Position numbers and translations under genes: made by a program. A DNA stretch of 64,000 nt, taken from positions 37,987 through 101,986 of the forward strand of contig JAABTJ010000005.1 of NCBI GenBank assembly GCA_011389935.1, given 5' to 3'. The notes beneath the pieces were generated by a model, which was not told the origin of the DNA, searched no databases, and was given only the letters and a program-made list of their open reading frames with translations. Below are positions 48,868 through 56,150 of this stretch, one piece after another; positions within the stretch are counted from its first letter, which is position 1; every line of letters begins with the position of its first letter. Source of the DNA: Desulfobacteraceae bacterium (GTDB lineage Bacteria > Desulfobacterota > Desulfobacteria > Desulfobacterales > Desulfosalsimonadaceae).

Positions 48868-49103
48868 CGACACAACCTCCTGCGTCACCCGAACAGGGGC
48901 ATTCTCGCCTGTCAAGATGCGCCTGCCTCCCTGTTCAACATCCCGAATTTTTTATTAATTTTTGCATTCGTGAATAGACACAGAAAACAATCCCACTGAA
49001 TATGGGCTCGTATGGGCATCCCTTGCGGGTGCCCCTTGCGAAGATCCTTCAAAACCGGTTGAATTTGCCGGCAATTCACGAAGCGGGGCGCATCACGGCA
49101 AAA

Positions 49104-50516
49104 CTACCAGCCAATCGTAAGATAATCATGAATCGAATCGGCAGCCACCCTGCCCGCCCCCATGGCCAGAATCACCGTGGCCTGCCCGGTGACGATGTCC
49201 CCCCCGGCCCAGACCCCTTTTTTGGTGGTTTTGCCGGTTTTTGGATCTGCGATGATATATCCCCATCGATTCAACTGAATTTCCGGATCCGACTGGGTCA
49301 ACAGCGGGTTGGCACTGGCCCCCACGGCCACAACGGCCAGGTCGCAGTCGAGCAGAAACTCGGAGCCCTCTATGGGAATAGGCCGGCGGCGGCCGGATTC
49401 ATCCGGTTCCCCCAGCTCCATTTGGAGGCATTCCATCTGGACGACGCGCCCCTCGTCATCCCCGATAAACCGGATGGGATTGGTCAATAAATAAAATTCA
49501 ATGCCTTCCTCTTCGGCATGGTGGATTTCCGCAGCCCGGGCCGGCATTTCCTCACGGCTCCGGCGGTAGACGATCCGGACCTGCTCCGCCCCCAGCCGCA
49601 TGGCCGTCCGGGCCGAATCCATGGCCACGTTTCCCGCCCCCAGAACCGCCACATTTTTCCCCTTTGCCAGCGGCGTGTCATATTCGGGGAACAGGTATCC
49701 CTTCATTAGATTGGCCCGGGTCAAGTATTCATTGGCGGAATAGATGCCGATGAGATTTTCCCCGGAAATGTTGAGGAACTTGGGGAGTCCGGCGCCCACG
49801 CCAATGTAGACGGCATCGTAGCCTTCTTCAAACAGCTCGTCCACGCTCACGGTCCGTCCCACAACGCTGTTGCATTCAATCCGGAGCCCCAGCCTTTCAA
49901 GGGCCGCCACTTCGGAAGCCACGATATCCTTGGGCAGGCGAAACTCGGGAATCCCGTAGACCAGCACCCCGCCGGGTTTATGAAAGGCCTCGAGCATGGT
50001 GACGTCATGCCCCTTGAGCAGCAGGTCCCCGGCCACCGTCAATCCAGAGGGGCCGGAGCCGACCACCGCCACTTTTTTACCGGTGGACGCGGCTTTTTCC
50101 GGGAGTTCACCCGTATCCTGCTCCCGGGAAAAATCCGCCACGAACCGTTCCAGGTTCCCGATGGCCACGGGTTCGTCTTTTTTCCCCAGAATACATTCCC
50201 CCTCGCACTGGATTTCCTGGGGGCAGACCCGGCCGCAGATGGCCGGCAAAGTGTTTTTTCCCCAAATGGTCTGGCTGGCGGCAGCGAAATCGCCTGCTGC
50301 AACCTGCTGGATGAATCCCGGAATATCGATCTGTACCGGACATCCGGTCACACAGGCCGGCTTTTTGCACTGCAGGCAGCGCTTTGCTTCCGTAATCGCC
50401 GTTTCCGGGGAGTACCCCATGGGGACTTCCTTGAAATTTCTGCGCCGCACGTCCGCGGCCTGCTCCGGCATGGGCTGGCGCGGAATTTTTTCCTTTTTTG
50501 CCGCTTTTCCTGTCAT
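49104..50516 (-). CDS. nfnB: NADPH-dependent flavoprotein, NfnB/SudA-like (GltD family)
   Basis: The protein has 470 residues from ATG at 50516 with GGAGG upstream; the longer open frame overlaps nfnA and is not used. Two [4Fe-4S] sites lie in the N-terminal part (CLQCKKPACVTGCPV near 47, CGRVCPQEIQCEGEC near 94). FAD- and NADPH-binding motifs are VVGSGPSGLTVAGDL (near 150) and VLGAGNVAMDSARTAMR (near 290). Paired with NfnA it makes an electron-bifurcating NADH-dependent ferredoxin:NADP oxidoreductase. Sulfide dehydrogenase (Sud) is the older name of the same fold. Confidence 0.92.
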   Translation of the reverse strand: MTGKAAKKEKIPRQPMPEQAADVRRRNFKEVPMGYSPETAITEAKRCLQCKKPACVTGCPVQIDIPGFIQQVAAGDFAAASQTIWGKNTLPAICGRVCPQEIQCEGECILGKKDEPVAIGNLERFVADFSREQDTGELPEKAASTGKKVAVVGSGPSGLTVAGDLLLKGHDVTMLEAFHKPGGVLVYGIPEFRLPKDIVASEVAALERLGLRIECNSVVGRTVSVDELFEEGYDAVYIGVGAGLPKFLNISGENLIGIYSANEYLTRANLMKGYLFPEYDTPLAKGKNVAVLGAGNVAMDSARTAMRLGAEQVRIVYRRSREEMPARAAEIHHAEEEGIEFYLLTNPIRFIGDDEGRVVQMECLQMELGEPDESGRRRPIPIEGSEFLLDCDLAVVAVGASANPLLTQSDPEIQLNRWGYIIADPKTGKTTKKGVWAGGDIVTGQATVILAMGAGRVAADSIHDYLTIGW

Positions 50517-50551
50517 ATCTTCCTCCGTTTTTTCCCAAGGCTCCGGATATA

Positions 50552-51385
50552 TCAGATGCCCCGCAACCGGCAATATTCGTCGTAAGCAGCCTTTTCTTCC
50601 TTGGCGTATGCGTTCAGGCGCTGCATCAAACCGTCGTAGTCCACCTTGTGGCCGTCGAATTCCGGGCCGTCCACGCATGCAAACCGGGTCTCTCCCCCGA
50701 CGGAGACGCGGCACCCGCCGCACATGCCGGTGCCGTCGATCATGATCGGATTGAGGCTCACAAGGGTTTTGACATTGTATTCATACGTCAGCTTCGATAC
50801 AAATTTCATCATGGGAACCGGGCCGATGGCCACCACCAGGTCCACTTTCTGGCTGTCCAGCACCTCTTTGAGCACCTCGGTAACAAACCCCTTGTGCCCG
50901 TAGGAACCGTCATCCGTGCAGACATGAAGCGTATCCGAAGCCGCCCGCATTTTATCTTCCAGAATCAGCAAGTCCTTGTTCCGGGCGCCGATGATGCTGA
51001 CCACTTCGTTTCCGGCCTCCTTGAATCCCCGGGTGATAGGGAACAGCACCGCTACGCCGGTACCGCCGCCCACGCATACCACTTTCCCCAGCTTTTCAAT
51101 GTCGGTCGGCTTGCCCAGGGGGCCGATCACGTCCTGGTAGGCATCGCCTTCTTCCAGGGTTTTAAACAAGGCCGTGGATTTGCCCACCACCATGTAGATC
51201 ACGGTGATGGTGCCGCGCGCCGCGTCCAGATCCGATATGGTCAGGGGTATCCGTTCACCGGTTTCATTGGCTTTGAGAATCACAAACTGGCCGGGCCTGG
51301 CCTTGGCAGCAATCCGCGGGGCTTCGATTTCATTTAAGATGACCGTATCGTCGGCCATGGATTCCTTTTTAACAATGGTAAACAT
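50552..51385 (-). CDS. nfnA: NfnA/SudB-like FAD/NAD-binding, [2Fe-2S] subunit
   Basis: The protein has 277 residues. It has an FAD-binding ferredoxin-reductase-like domain (GERIPLTISDLDA), NAD-binding motif VGGGTGVAVLFPITRGF (near residue 105) and C-terminal [2Fe-2S] cysteines (IDGTGMCGGCRVSV near 215 and FACVDGPEFDGHKVDYD). ATG at 51385 has AGGAGGG upstream. It precedes nfnB by 35 bases. The pair balances NADH, NADPH and ferredoxin in the cytoplasm. Confidence 0.92.
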   Translation of the reverse strand: MFTIVKKESMADDTVILNEIEAPRIAAKARPGQFVILKANETGERIPLTISDLDAARGTITVIYMVVGKSTALFKTLEEGDAYQDVIGPLGKPTDIEKLGKVVCVGGGTGVAVLFPITRGFKEAGNEVVSIIGARNKDLLILEDKMRAASDTLHVCTDDGSYGHKGFVTEVLKEVLDSQKVDLVVAIGPVPMMKFVSKLTYEYNVKTLVSLNPIMIDGTGMCGGCRVSVGGETRFACVDGPEFDGHKVDYDGLMQRLNAYAKEEKAAYDEYCRLRGI

Positions 51386-51955
51386 GCGCTTCCCTCCTGG
51401 TTAAATGCAACCGATCACCCCTGTTGGGAATCGGCTTCCAATCCCCACGGTTTGATTCATATTCCTTTTCTGGCCAATCGATTTGAACCGTAACACTGCC
51501 GGGATGCACGCCCCGGCATGCCGCTCTCCAGTTATGAGCGTATGCGCGTAATAGCATTTACCAGCGCAGAATGTAAAGTTATTTTTTCCCGGTCCGCACA
51601 AATATTGCGGACCACAGGTCAACTTTTTTCATACTCCTGCTGCGCAGTCATGTAAATGCATTTTCTTCTGCCACACCCGCGGTTGCCCGGCGTGGGAATG
51701 CGCCCCAATGCGGGCGATCCAAAAAGGGGCGTTCATCAATACCGATTGTTCCACATACGGGTATTCGCTGCCCTGTCATGGAATCAAACGGGCCGGACCG
51801 GTGAAAATCGATCCGTAGGGTCTCATCATTGCGACCCATGGAGTCGCACATTTGCTTCCATTGTCTTTTTCCCGCTTTTCGGATGTAAGCCTGTTTTTTT
51901 TATAAGATCACGGAAATACATATTATTCATTTCCAAAACAACCCGGCAACGAACC
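51386..51955. other. Divergent gap between nfnA and the ORP-type operon
   Basis: No gene is supported over 0.57 kb. Small structures seen are a hairpin TGCCGGG/CCCGGCA (51497-51518), a perfect 8-base-pair hairpin GGTCCGCA/TGCGGACC (51591-51613) and the palindrome AAATGCATTT (51654-51663). Some of these could be sites for a sigma-54 activator of the downstream operon. Confidence 0.5.
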
Positions 51956-51971
51956 TGGCACGCTTCGTGCT
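51956..51971 (+). promoter_or_regulatory. Sigma-54 (-24/-12) promoter of the ORP-type operon
   Basis: TGGCACGCTTCGTGCT matches the RpoN consensus except for the first T of the -12 element (GTGC for TTGC). It lies 28 bases before the first gene of the operon, which has a good GGAGAAGGAGAGAG ribosome site. ORP operons of Desulfovibrio are also sigma-54 dependent. Confidence 0.78.
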
Positions 51972-51998
51972 TTTATACATGACAGGAGAAGGAGAGAG

Positions 51999-52559
51999 AT
52001 GAACATTGCGCTGACAGTCTGGGAAGACCGGATCTCTCCGGTCTTTGATGCCGCAACAACGCTGCTTCTGGTCGAAATCAGAAACGGCGGCATAGCGGGA
52101 AGACGGTTTGCGCCGCTGCACCCCGCCGGCGCGATGCGACTGGGCGAAATGCTGAAGCAGATGGACGTGTCGGTGCTGATCTGCGGCGCCATATCGGAAG
52201 GATATGCAAACCGGCTTTCGTTTTCCGGCATCGAACTGATCCCTTTTATTTCGGGAAAAACCGAGCGTATTCTTGAAACGTTTGTAAAAGAAGAACCGCT
52301 CCGCCCGGTTTTTTCGATGCCGGGCTGCGGTGCGCATTGCCGGCGGAGACAGACAACGATGCCTTCTCCAAATTTAATCCGCAAGGAGGTGACAACAATG
52401 CCGAATAAAGATGGAACCGGTCCGACCGGCCAGGGTCGGAAAACAGGGCAGGGCGAGGGTCGCTGCAAGTCCGGGTCCGGCGCCGGAAAGGGAAAAAATC
52501 CAGGGCGCGGGCAGGGACGCAAAGGTGGCTCCGACCAGGGACGCCAGCAGTCAAAATAA
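51999..52559 (+). CDS. NifX-family protein fused in frame to a glycine-rich DUF5320-like tail
   Basis: The protein has 186 residues. Residues 1-115 form a NifB/NifX-type cofactor-binding domain (ISPVFDAATTLLLVE, CGAISEGYANRLSF, ending FSMPGCGAHCRRR). Such proteins normally stop there. Here the frame continues into a Gly/Lys/Arg-rich sequence (MPNKDGTGPTGQGRKTG) that looks like a separate small protein, preceded by its own AAGGAGGTGA site (52383-52392). The NifX gene seems to have lost its stop codon. The product may be a fusion, two proteins, or both. It is first in the operon. Confidence 0.75.
   Translation: MNIALTVWEDRISPVFDAATTLLLVEIRNGGIAGRRFAPLHPAGAMRLGEMLKQMDVSVLICGAISEGYANRLSFSGIELIPFISGKTERILETFVKEEPLRPVFSMPGCGAHCRRRQTTMPSPNLIRKEVTTMPNKDGTGPTGQGRKTGQGEGRCKSGSGAGKGKNPGRGQGRKGGSDQGRQQSK
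52398..52559 (+). CDS. Possible separately translated 53-residue glycine-rich protein
   Basis: ATG at 52398 lies 6-7 bases after an excellent ribosome site (AAGGAGGTGA) inside the longer frame. It encodes a basic, Gly-rich polypeptide starting with DGTGPTGQG, like the DGTGP/GPMTGRG opening of DUF5320 proteins. Independent translation is likely from the ribosome site but not proven. Confidence 0.45.
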   Translation: MPNKDGTGPTGQGRKTGQGEGRCKSGSGAGKGKNPGRGQGRKGGSDQGRQQSK

Positions 52560-52613
52560 ACCAAAGCGGACGGTTGCCATAACCGTATGCCAAAAATAAT
52601 GGAGGAAATGACC

Positions 52614-52934
52614 ATGCCAGGATTTGACAGAAGCGGTCCAATGGGTGCCGGTCCGATGACCGGCGGCAGAAGAGGATTGTGCAATACCGGCACGCCGGGA
52701 TACCGGCCTTTTGGCGGCTTCGGGTACGGCAGGGGCGCCGGTTTTGGAAGCGGTTTTCGGGGAGCCCGTGGCTTCCGGGCCGGATACGGGTGGGCCCCCC
52801 CGGCTCCCTACGGTGGATACCCGGAAGATACAGCCGATGAATTGAGTATGCTCCAATCGCAGCTGCGATCGATTCAGGAATCCATTGATGCCTTAGGCCG
52901 GAAAATGGCAGGGCTGGAAAAATCCGCTGAATAG
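52614..52934 (+). CDS. DUF5320 domain-containing glycine-rich protein
   Basis: The protein has 106 residues from ATG at 52614, which has GGAGG upstream. It opens MPGFDRSGPMGAGPMTGGRR, the DUF5320 signature. A Gly/Phe/Arg-rich middle (FGGFGYGRGAGFG) leads to a C-terminal helix or coiled coil (about residues 78-104, LQSQLRSIQESIDALGRKM). Members accompany NifX/Mrp clusters; function is unknown. Confidence 0.8.
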   Translation: MPGFDRSGPMGAGPMTGGRRGLCNTGTPGYRPFGGFGYGRGAGFGSGFRGARGFRAGYGWAPPAPYGGYPEDTADELSMLQSQLRSIQESIDALGRKMAGLEKSAE

Positions 52935-52958
52935 GAGCTGCCGAAACATCTGGCGTTT

Positions 52959-53005
52959 CCCTCCGGAAAGACCGGTCGCCCAGTGAGGCCGGTTTTTTCG
53001 GAGGG
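52959..53005 (+). promoter_or_regulatory. Long hairpin inside the ORP-type operon
   Basis: CCCTCCGGAAAGACCGG (52959-52975) and CCGGTTTTTTCGGAGGG (52989-53005) pair over 17 positions with two G-U pairs. The 3' arm contains six Ts, so a shorter inner stem with the T-run could act as a terminator or attenuator. It lies between the DUF5320 gene and the receiver-like gene and may lower downstream expression. Confidence 0.55.
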
Positions 53006-53032
53006 ATACTATTATAAGTGCAGGAGAAACAA

Positions 53033-53416
53033 ATGATACAAGCACTTCTTGTCCGCAGAGAAAAGGGGAGTTTCCCGAACCTGGAAGCCGTAATGAAGAA
53101 TTATGGCGCGGCCTTCTCCCGGGCCGAATCCGGGTCCGATGCCCTATCAAAGACAAAGGATCAATTGTACCACCTTGTCGTTGTCGACGAAAAGCTGCCC
53201 GACATGACCGGGCTGGCGCTGGCGGAAAAATTGATTGTAAAAAACCCCATGAGCAATGTTGCCCTTGTCAGCACCCTTTCTCAGGAGGATTTCCACGAAG
53301 CCAGCGAAGGACTGGGACTCCTGATGCAGCTCTCACCGCAGCCGGGCAGAACAGAGGCGGAAATCCTGCTCAAACACCTGAAAAGCATTTTACAGGCAAC
53401 AGGGGCGACGACCTGA
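53033..53416 (+). CDS. Receiver-domain-like protein, possibly degenerate
   Basis: The protein has 127 residues from ATG at 53033 with AGGAG upstream (GTG at 53018 possible). It resembles a CheY-like receiver (LVVVDEKLPDMTGLALAEKL near residues 47-66, with an Asp in the phosphorylation position). The late motif reads LLMQLSPQPG, where receivers usually have a conserved Lys before Pro. It has no output domain. Such proteins recur in NifX/ATPase clusters; whether it is phosphorylated is unclear. Confidence 0.7.
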   Translation: MIQALLVRREKGSFPNLEAVMKNYGAAFSRAESGSDALSKTKDQLYHLVVVDEKLPDMTGLALAEKLIVKNPMSNVALVSTLSQEDFHEASEGLGLLMQLSPQPGRTEAEILLKHLKSILQATGATT

Positions 53417-53479
53417 GGAAGGCTTCCTCCTTTCAGGAGGCGGATGAATACAACATTTTACACAGGAGAACGTGAATCA

Positions 53480-53857
53480 ATGAAAAACGGAAGAATAGCG
53501 ATTCCCTCAAATGGCGATGGCGGTCTTGACGGCATTCGTGCCGGTCATTTCGGTCATTGCGACGTGTTTACCTTTATCGATGTGAAAGACGGCCGGGTAC
53601 AAGATGTTTCCACGATCCCGAACAACGGGCACGTCCAGGGGGGCTGCATGGTGCCGGTCAACCTGCTGGCGCAGCACAAAGTCAACGCCCTTATCGTTGG
53701 CGGCATCGGCATGCGTCCTCTCATGGGCTTCCGGCAAGTCGGCATCTCGGTCTATCATGATGCGAAACGCCCGGAAATCAAGCCGGTAGTAGAGGATCTG
53801 ATCGCCGGGACGCTTCCGGAAATTCAGGACAACCAGGTGTGCGGCGGCAGCGCATAA
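53480..53857 (+). CDS. NifX/NifB-family dinitrogenase cofactor-type protein (ORP-like)
   Basis: The protein has 125 residues from ATG at 53480 (AGGAGAA upstream). The family fold is seen in IAIPSNGDGGLDGIRAGHFGHCD, then GGCMVPVNLL and GGIGMRPLMGF. Orange proteins of Desulfovibrio with this fold bind a sulfide-bridged Mo-Cu cluster; metal binding here is inferred. It is followed by a second family member. Confidence 0.87.
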   Translation: MKNGRIAIPSNGDGGLDGIRAGHFGHCDVFTFIDVKDGRVQDVSTIPNNGHVQGGCMVPVNLLAQHKVNALIVGGIGMRPLMGFRQVGISVYHDAKRPEIKPVVEDLIAGTLPEIQDNQVCGGSA

Positions 53858-53882
53858 ACGATCGGCACAGGAGGAAGAGCAA

Positions 53883-54242
53883 ATGAAAATTGCAATATCA
53901 TCCAGGGGCAAAGACTTGGATTCACCGATAGATCCGCGCTTTGGAAGAGCCCCGTATTTGATTATTGTGGATACGGACAGCCTGGAATTTGAAGCGGTCG
54001 ACAACGGCGCCAATATGAACGCATTCAAGGGGGCCGGCATACAAGCCGCGGCTGCGGTCAGCAAAAAAGGGGCGAAAGCCCTGTTGACGGGACATTGCGG
54101 CCCAAAGGCGTTCCAGGCGCTGGAGGCGGCGCAGATCAAAGTGGCAAACGATGTCTCCGGCACGGTGCGGGACGCCGTTGCGGCCTATAATGAAGGCAAC
54201 GTATCCTTTTCAGACAATCCAAACACGGACGCCCACTGGTAG
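53883..54242 (+). CDS. NifX/NifB-family protein, second ORP-like member
   Basis: The protein has 119 residues, starting MKIAISSRGKDLDSPIDPRFGRAP and containing GAGIQAAAAVSKKGAKALLTGHCGPKAF, the NifX/MTH1175-type pattern. It starts 25 bases after the previous family member with a GGAGGA site. It is the best candidate for an ORP-type cofactor protein of the operon. Confidence 0.87.
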   Translation: MKIAISSRGKDLDSPIDPRFGRAPYLIIVDTDSLEFEAVDNGANMNAFKGAGIQAAAAVSKKGAKALLTGHCGPKAFQALEAAQIKVANDVSGTVRDAVAAYNEGNVSFSDNPNTDAHW

Positions 54243-54281
54243 CAGGCAGAGAAATACACACAGGCGCTTAAGGAGAAACGG

Positions 54282-55139
54282 ATGATCATCAGTGTAGCCA
54301 GCGGCAAGGGCGGGACGGGAAAAACCACCATCGCCACCAATCTGGCCTGTTCCTACGAAGGCAGCGTGCAGTTTCTGGACTGCGACGTGGAAGAACCGAA
54401 TGCACACCTGTTTATTCGGCCCGATATCCATGATGTCGAGACCATTCGCACCCCCGTTCCGGAGGTGGACATGGAGAAATGCACGCTTTGTGGAAAATGC
54501 AGCGAAATATGCCAGTTCAACGCCATCGCCGTCCTCGGTGAAACGGTTTTGCCGTTTCCCGAACTGTGTCACAGCTGCGGCGGCTGCATGGCCGTCTGTC
54601 CGGAAAAAGCGATTACGGAAACCGGCCGGGAATTGGGCATTATCGAACGCGGCAGCCGGAAAGGAATGGCATTTATCCATGGCAAGCTACGGATCGGTGA
54701 AGCCATGGCGCCCCCCCTGATCCGCAAGGTGCGGGAAAACATTCGGCCGGACGTTCTGACCATCATTGATGCGCCCCCCGGCACGTCGTGCCCGGTGATC
54801 GCTTCCATGAAGGGCGCGGATTTCGTGCTGCTGGTTACAGAGCCCACCCCCTTTGGCCTTTACGACCTGAAACTCGCACTCGGCGCAGTGAAGTTATTGG
54901 GGATCCCCTGCGGGCTGGTGATCAATCGTTCGGATATTGGTGACGATCACGTCCGGGCGTATGCCGAAGCCGAAAAAGTGCCCGTCCTGATGGAAATCAC
55001 CTTTGCCCGGAAAATCGCAGAAGCCTATTCCAGGGGGGAGATGCCTGTTGAAACCGATGACCATTGGAAGGCGATGTTCCGGGAATTGTACAGCCGCATC
55101 GCGGCGATCGTCCAAACACCCATTGAAAAAACGGGATAA
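54282..55139 (+). CDS. ParA/Mrp-family ATPase with inserted ferredoxin domain
   Basis: The protein has 285 residues. The P-loop is the deviant Walker A of MinD/NBP35 proteins (SVASGKGGTGKTTIATNLA, residues 5-23). Two [4Fe-4S] sites are inserted near residues 67-78 (CTLCGKCSEICQ) and 96-107 (CHSCGGCMAVCP). The switch region IIDAPPGTSCPVIASM follows. Homologues (DVU2103/DVU2104 type) form part of the ORP complex and may load the metal cofactor or act in positioning. It pairs with the similar ATPase encoded downstream. Confidence 0.9.
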   Translation: MIISVASGKGGTGKTTIATNLACSYEGSVQFLDCDVEEPNAHLFIRPDIHDVETIRTPVPEVDMEKCTLCGKCSEICQFNAIAVLGETVLPFPELCHSCGGCMAVCPEKAITETGRELGIIERGSRKGMAFIHGKLRIGEAMAPPLIRKVRENIRPDVLTIIDAPPGTSCPVIASMKGADFVLLVTEPTPFGLYDLKLALGAVKLLGIPCGLVINRSDIGDDHVRAYAEAEKVPVLMEITFARKIAEAYSRGEMPVETDDHWKAMFRELYSRIAAIVQTPIEKTG

Positions 55140-55244
55140 TCCGGTGATCCGCACCGACGGCAAACCATTACGGGCCAATCCAGCCGGCGCCCCCCTTCAT
55201 CGTATCTGAAAGGGCAGCAACCGACGTAAACAAAGGAACAGGGC

Positions 55245-56132
55245 ATGCAAGAACTGGTGGTAATCAGCGGAAAAGGCGGGACGGGAAAAACGACCCTGCT
55301 GGCGGCTTTCGCCTCCCTTGCACATAACAAGGTGCTTTGCGACGCGGATGTGGATGCGGCAGACCTGCATCTTATATTGGATCCAAAAATTCGGCAGCGG
55401 CATGATTTCCAGTCCGGGCACACGGCGGAGATCAACCCGGAGGCGTGCACCCGGTGCGGTTTGTGCCGGGAGCTGTGCCGGTTCGATGCCATCGGGGAAA
55501 ATTTTCAGGTGGATCCCATTTCCTGTGAAGGATGCGGGGTGTGCTATTATTTCTGCCCGGAAAACGCGATTGCCTTTCCCCTGAACACCTGCGGGGAATG
55601 GTATGTTTCCGACACACGGTTCGGACCCATGGCGCATGCCCGTCTGGGCATTGCCGAAGAAAACTCGGGCAAACTCGTTACCCTGATCCGGCAGCAGGGA
55701 AAAGAACGGGCGCAAAGGGACGGGCTGGACCTGCTTCTCACGGACGGACCGCCCGGGGTCGGCTGCCCTGTCATCGCATCACTGGGCGGCGCCACGGCTG
55801 TGCTCATCGTGGCCGAGCCCTCGGTGTCAGGTCTGCACGACATGGAACGGGTGGCCCAACTGGCCGCCGGCTTCAACATTCCGGCCATGGTCTGCATCAA
55901 CAAGTTTGATATCAACCCGGAACAGGGAAAGGCCATTGAAGCGTATGCGGAAAAGAAAAATATCGCCGTCATGGGGCGAATTCCGTTTGACCCCATGTTT
56001 ACGAAAGCAATGGTCATGGGCAAAACCCTTTTTGAATACAACGGCCGCTCCGAAGGGAGCGATGCGGTCCGGTCGATCTGGGAGAAGGTGGCGCAGCGGC
56101 TGGACGATATGGAGAGAAAAAACAGCCAATAA
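55245..56132 (+). CDS. ParA/Mrp-family ATPase with inserted ferredoxin domain (second)
   Basis: The protein has 295 residues and the same architecture as the preceding gene. It has P-loop VISGKGGTGKTTLLAAFA, [4Fe-4S] sites CTRCGLCRELCR (near residue 68) and CEGCGVCYYFCP (near 94), and switch region LLTDGPPGVGCPVIAS. The two are clearly paralogous but diverged, so a heterodimer is likely. It ends the plus-strand operon and converges with the hybrid kinase gene (18 bases apart). Confidence 0.9.
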   Translation: MQELVVISGKGGTGKTTLLAAFASLAHNKVLCDADVDAADLHLILDPKIRQRHDFQSGHTAEINPEACTRCGLCRELCRFDAIGENFQVDPISCEGCGVCYYFCPENAIAFPLNTCGEWYVSDTRFGPMAHARLGIAEENSGKLVTLIRQQGKERAQRDGLDLLLTDGPPGVGCPVIASLGGATAVLIVAEPSVSGLHDMERVAQLAAGFNIPAMVCINKFDINPEQGKAIEAYAEKKNIAVMGRIPFDPMFTKAMVMGKTLFEYNGRSEGSDAVRSIWEKVAQRLDDMERKNSQ

Positions 56133-56150
56133 AGGTTTTTCACCACGGCG

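Noticed and set aside
49014..49036. Terminator after nfnB
   Set aside because: The inverted repeat (GGGCATCC/GGGTGCCC) is not followed by a T-run in either direction.
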